The notes under the pieces were generated by a model, which worked only from the letters and a program-made list of their open reading frames with translations, was not told where the DNA came from and made no database searches. Of a stretch of DNA of 64,000 nucleotides, positions 62,555-64,000 are shown in pieces. This stretch comes from Bryobacterales bacterium. Lineage in GTDB: Bacteria > Acidobacteriota > Terriglobia > Bryobacterales > Bryobacteraceae. Position 1 is the first letter of the stretch, and each line of letters opens with the position of its first letter. Location: NCBI GenBank assembly GCA_016713735.1, contig JADJOP010000016.1, forward strand, positions 1 to 64,000. The letters run 5' to 3'. The position numbers were made by a program, and so were the translations under genes.

Positions 62555-64000
62555 TCAGCTTGCCGAGGATGACCGCCCTGACCGCGCCAGCCAGTGGCGC
62601 AGCATCTGCGCGAAATCCAGCGCATGCTGATCCCCGTGCAGTTGCTCCACGCTGTACTTCATCTTGCGCCGCCAGTTGGGATACTGGTGCGTGGTCGCGG
62701 GCAGGTTCTGCTGGTCGACCTCCTTGGTGAGGTCCTCCTGGTTCAGCGTCAGCAGCATCGAGGGCGACTGAGCGAGGAAGCCGATGATGGCGTTGTGCAA
62801 CTCGCCGGTCAGTTCGGGAAGCAGCGCCGCGTCGCGCGGATAGTCCGGCGGCAGCAGCGCCTCCAGGTGCAAGGCGTCGAGCATATGCTGCTTGTCGGCG
62901 ATGCGTTCGGCGCGCATCCGTTCGGCCGTGCCGTCGTTGGGCAGCAATCCGGCCCGCTCGCGCGCGTCAATGTCGCGGCCGCACCAGTAGCCGGCCAGCG
63001 TGGGCAAATCATGCGTTGTTGAGCTCACCAGCGCCTGTGGCGGGTAGGCAGCCGGCGGAATCAGCTTGCCGCCTTCCTTGCGCTCGAAATAGAACAGGCG
63101 GTAGCTGAGAATGCCGAAGCGTTCCAGCATCTCCCGCATGCGCGGCTCCACGGTGCCCAGATCCTCGCCGACAATGAGCACCTTCTGGCGCACGCTTTCC
63201 AGGGCCAGCACACGCAGCAGGTCTTCGGCGTTGTCCCGCACGTAGGCGCCCGTGCGCGCATCGAAGCCATCGGGAATCCAGTACAGGCGGAAGAGGCGCA
63301 TCACGTGATCGATGCGCAACGCTCCGCCGTGCCGCGCGCTGCGTCGGATGGAGTCGGCGTAGTGGAGGTAGCCGTCGGCCAGGTGGCGGTCCTTGTTCGG
63401 AGGCGGGAAGCTCCAGTCCTGGCCATTCGGCGAAAAATCGTCGGGCGGCGAACCCACCCGGCAGCCTTCCATGAAGAACTCACGCGACGACCACAGGTCG
63501 GCCCCGCAACGGTCATTGGCCAGCGGCAAATCGTGAAACAGGCCGATCTCCAGCCCGCGGTTCACGGCGTGGGCCTGCGCCGCCTCGGCCTGCTGGTCAA
63601 TCTGCCACTGCACAAACTTATAGAAGAGTACGCTGCGCAGGTGCGTCTTCTGGTAGTCGCGGCAGGCCTTGCTGCCTGGCTGGCGATACTCTTCAGGCCA
63701 CTCCGGCCAAACCCAGACATCGGGATACTTCTTATGCAGCCACTGGTCGAGCGCCGAAAACAGCGCGAACTCCTCCAGCCGTACGCCCTCGGCCGCAACA
63801 TAGCGCGCGAAGGCCAGCCCGCGTTCGCTTTCCCGCACCCAATGCGTGCGGTAGAACTCGCGGAAGGCCAGCAGCAGGAAGAGCCGCTTGAGGCGCGCCA
63901 CGCGCTCATACTCCACATACTCGCTGCCGTTCAACTCGCGTATCTCGGCTTGGATGCGTTCAGAGGCGAGCAGCCGCTGCGCCACGGCGTTACTCGCCAC
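62555..64000 (-). CDS. malQ: 4-alpha-glucanotransferase (amylomaltase), N-terminus outside window
   Basis: The last 481 codons. Catalytic motifs: Leu-Arg-Ile-Asp-His-Val-Met-Arg-Leu (about 228-236, nucleophile Asp), Val-Gly-Glu-Asp-Leu-Gly-Thr-Val (about 276-283, acid/base Glu) and Thr-Thr-His-Asp-Leu-Pro-Thr-Leu-Ala-Gly-Tyr-Trp (about 330-341). GH77 family. The gene continues past base 64000; the length suggests 100-250 residues are missing. Known: transfers glucan segments in maltodextrin or glycogen metabolism. Confidence 0.93.
   Translation of the reverse strand: MASNAVAQRLLASERIQAEIRELNGSEYVEYERVARLKRLFLLLAFREFYRTHWVRESERGLAFARYVAAEGVRLEEFALFSALDQWLHKKYPDVWVWPEWPEEYRQPGSKACRDYQKTHLRSVLFYKFVQWQIDQQAEAAQAHAVNRGLEIGLFHDLPLANDRCGADLWSSREFFMEGCRVGSPPDDFSPNGQDWSFPPPNKDRHLADGYLHYADSIRRSARHGGALRIDHVMRLFRLYWIPDGFDARTGAYVRDNAEDLLRVLALESVRQKVLIVGEDLGTVEPRMREMLERFGILSYRLFYFERKEGGKLIPPAAYPPQALVSSTTHDLPTLAGYWCGRDIDARERAGLLPNDGTAERMRAERIADKQHMLDALHLEALLPPDYPRDAALLPELTGELHNAIIGFLAQSPSMLLTLNQEDLTKEVDQQNLPATTHQYPNWRRKMKYSVEQLHGDQHALDFAQMLRHWLARSGRSSSAS

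Overview
The window looks like a GC-rich Acidobacteriota chromosome, most likely of the Bryobacterales/Solibacter type. The clues are a VWFA-related protein of the acidobacterial kind, five Gfo/Idh/MocA oxidoreductases (one with a Tat signal), a secreted sulfatase, an acidobacterial-style secreted hypothetical protein, a three-subunit sdhCAB operon and a modular nuo cluster. The assignment is inferred from gene content only.

Positions 1-18597 are the right-hand part of an integrative and conjugative element (ICE) inserted at the 3' end of a tRNA-Lys(CTT) gene. From left to right it holds a TPR-like gene on the minus strand and a type IV secretion operon: virB2, B3, B4, B9, B10, a 36-codon membrane ORF, virB5, virB6 and virB8. 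An intact IS256-family element interrupts virB6. Then come a small membrane gene, a winged-helix-like gene, an unrecognised gene, a ribbon-helix-helix gene, virD4, virB11, a RepB-like primase, an excisionase and a tyrosine integrase. Almost every long ICE gene carries small indels (roughly 30 or more in total). The short genes and the IS transposase read cleanly. No relaxase is visible, and the left end of the element lies outside the window.

Positions 18600-38150 are chromosomal housekeeping and catabolism. They hold tRNA-Lys, two tandem Gfo/Idh/MocA paralogues, sdhCAB on the minus strand, an aldolase/oxidoreductase pair, a rhomboid protease, a VWFA protein, a lone receiver domain, a UPF0173 hydrolase, an oxidoreductase/TIM-barrel isomerase pair, galT, yraN, a methyltransferase, a class III aminotransferase and a YkgJ-type cysteine-cluster protein.

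Positions 38151-44509 are a flagellar basal-body/export operon, flgB-flgC-fliE-fliF-fliG-fliH-fliI-fliJ, preceded by a strong sigma-54-type promoter. Positions 44540-50800 hold a sulfatase, a minus-strand modB-modC-fmdE-thiE operon, a secreted hypothetical protein and a frameshifted sulfurylase-like/APS-kinase fusion.

Positions 50838-60580 are a respiratory complex I operon in the order nuoC-D-I-J-K-L-M-N-H, without nuoA, B, E, F or G. The window closes with a DUF2461 protein, murB and the 3' part of malQ. Many chromosomal genes have a -10-like hexamer 7-12 bases before the start codon, which suggests common leaderless or very short-leader transcripts.
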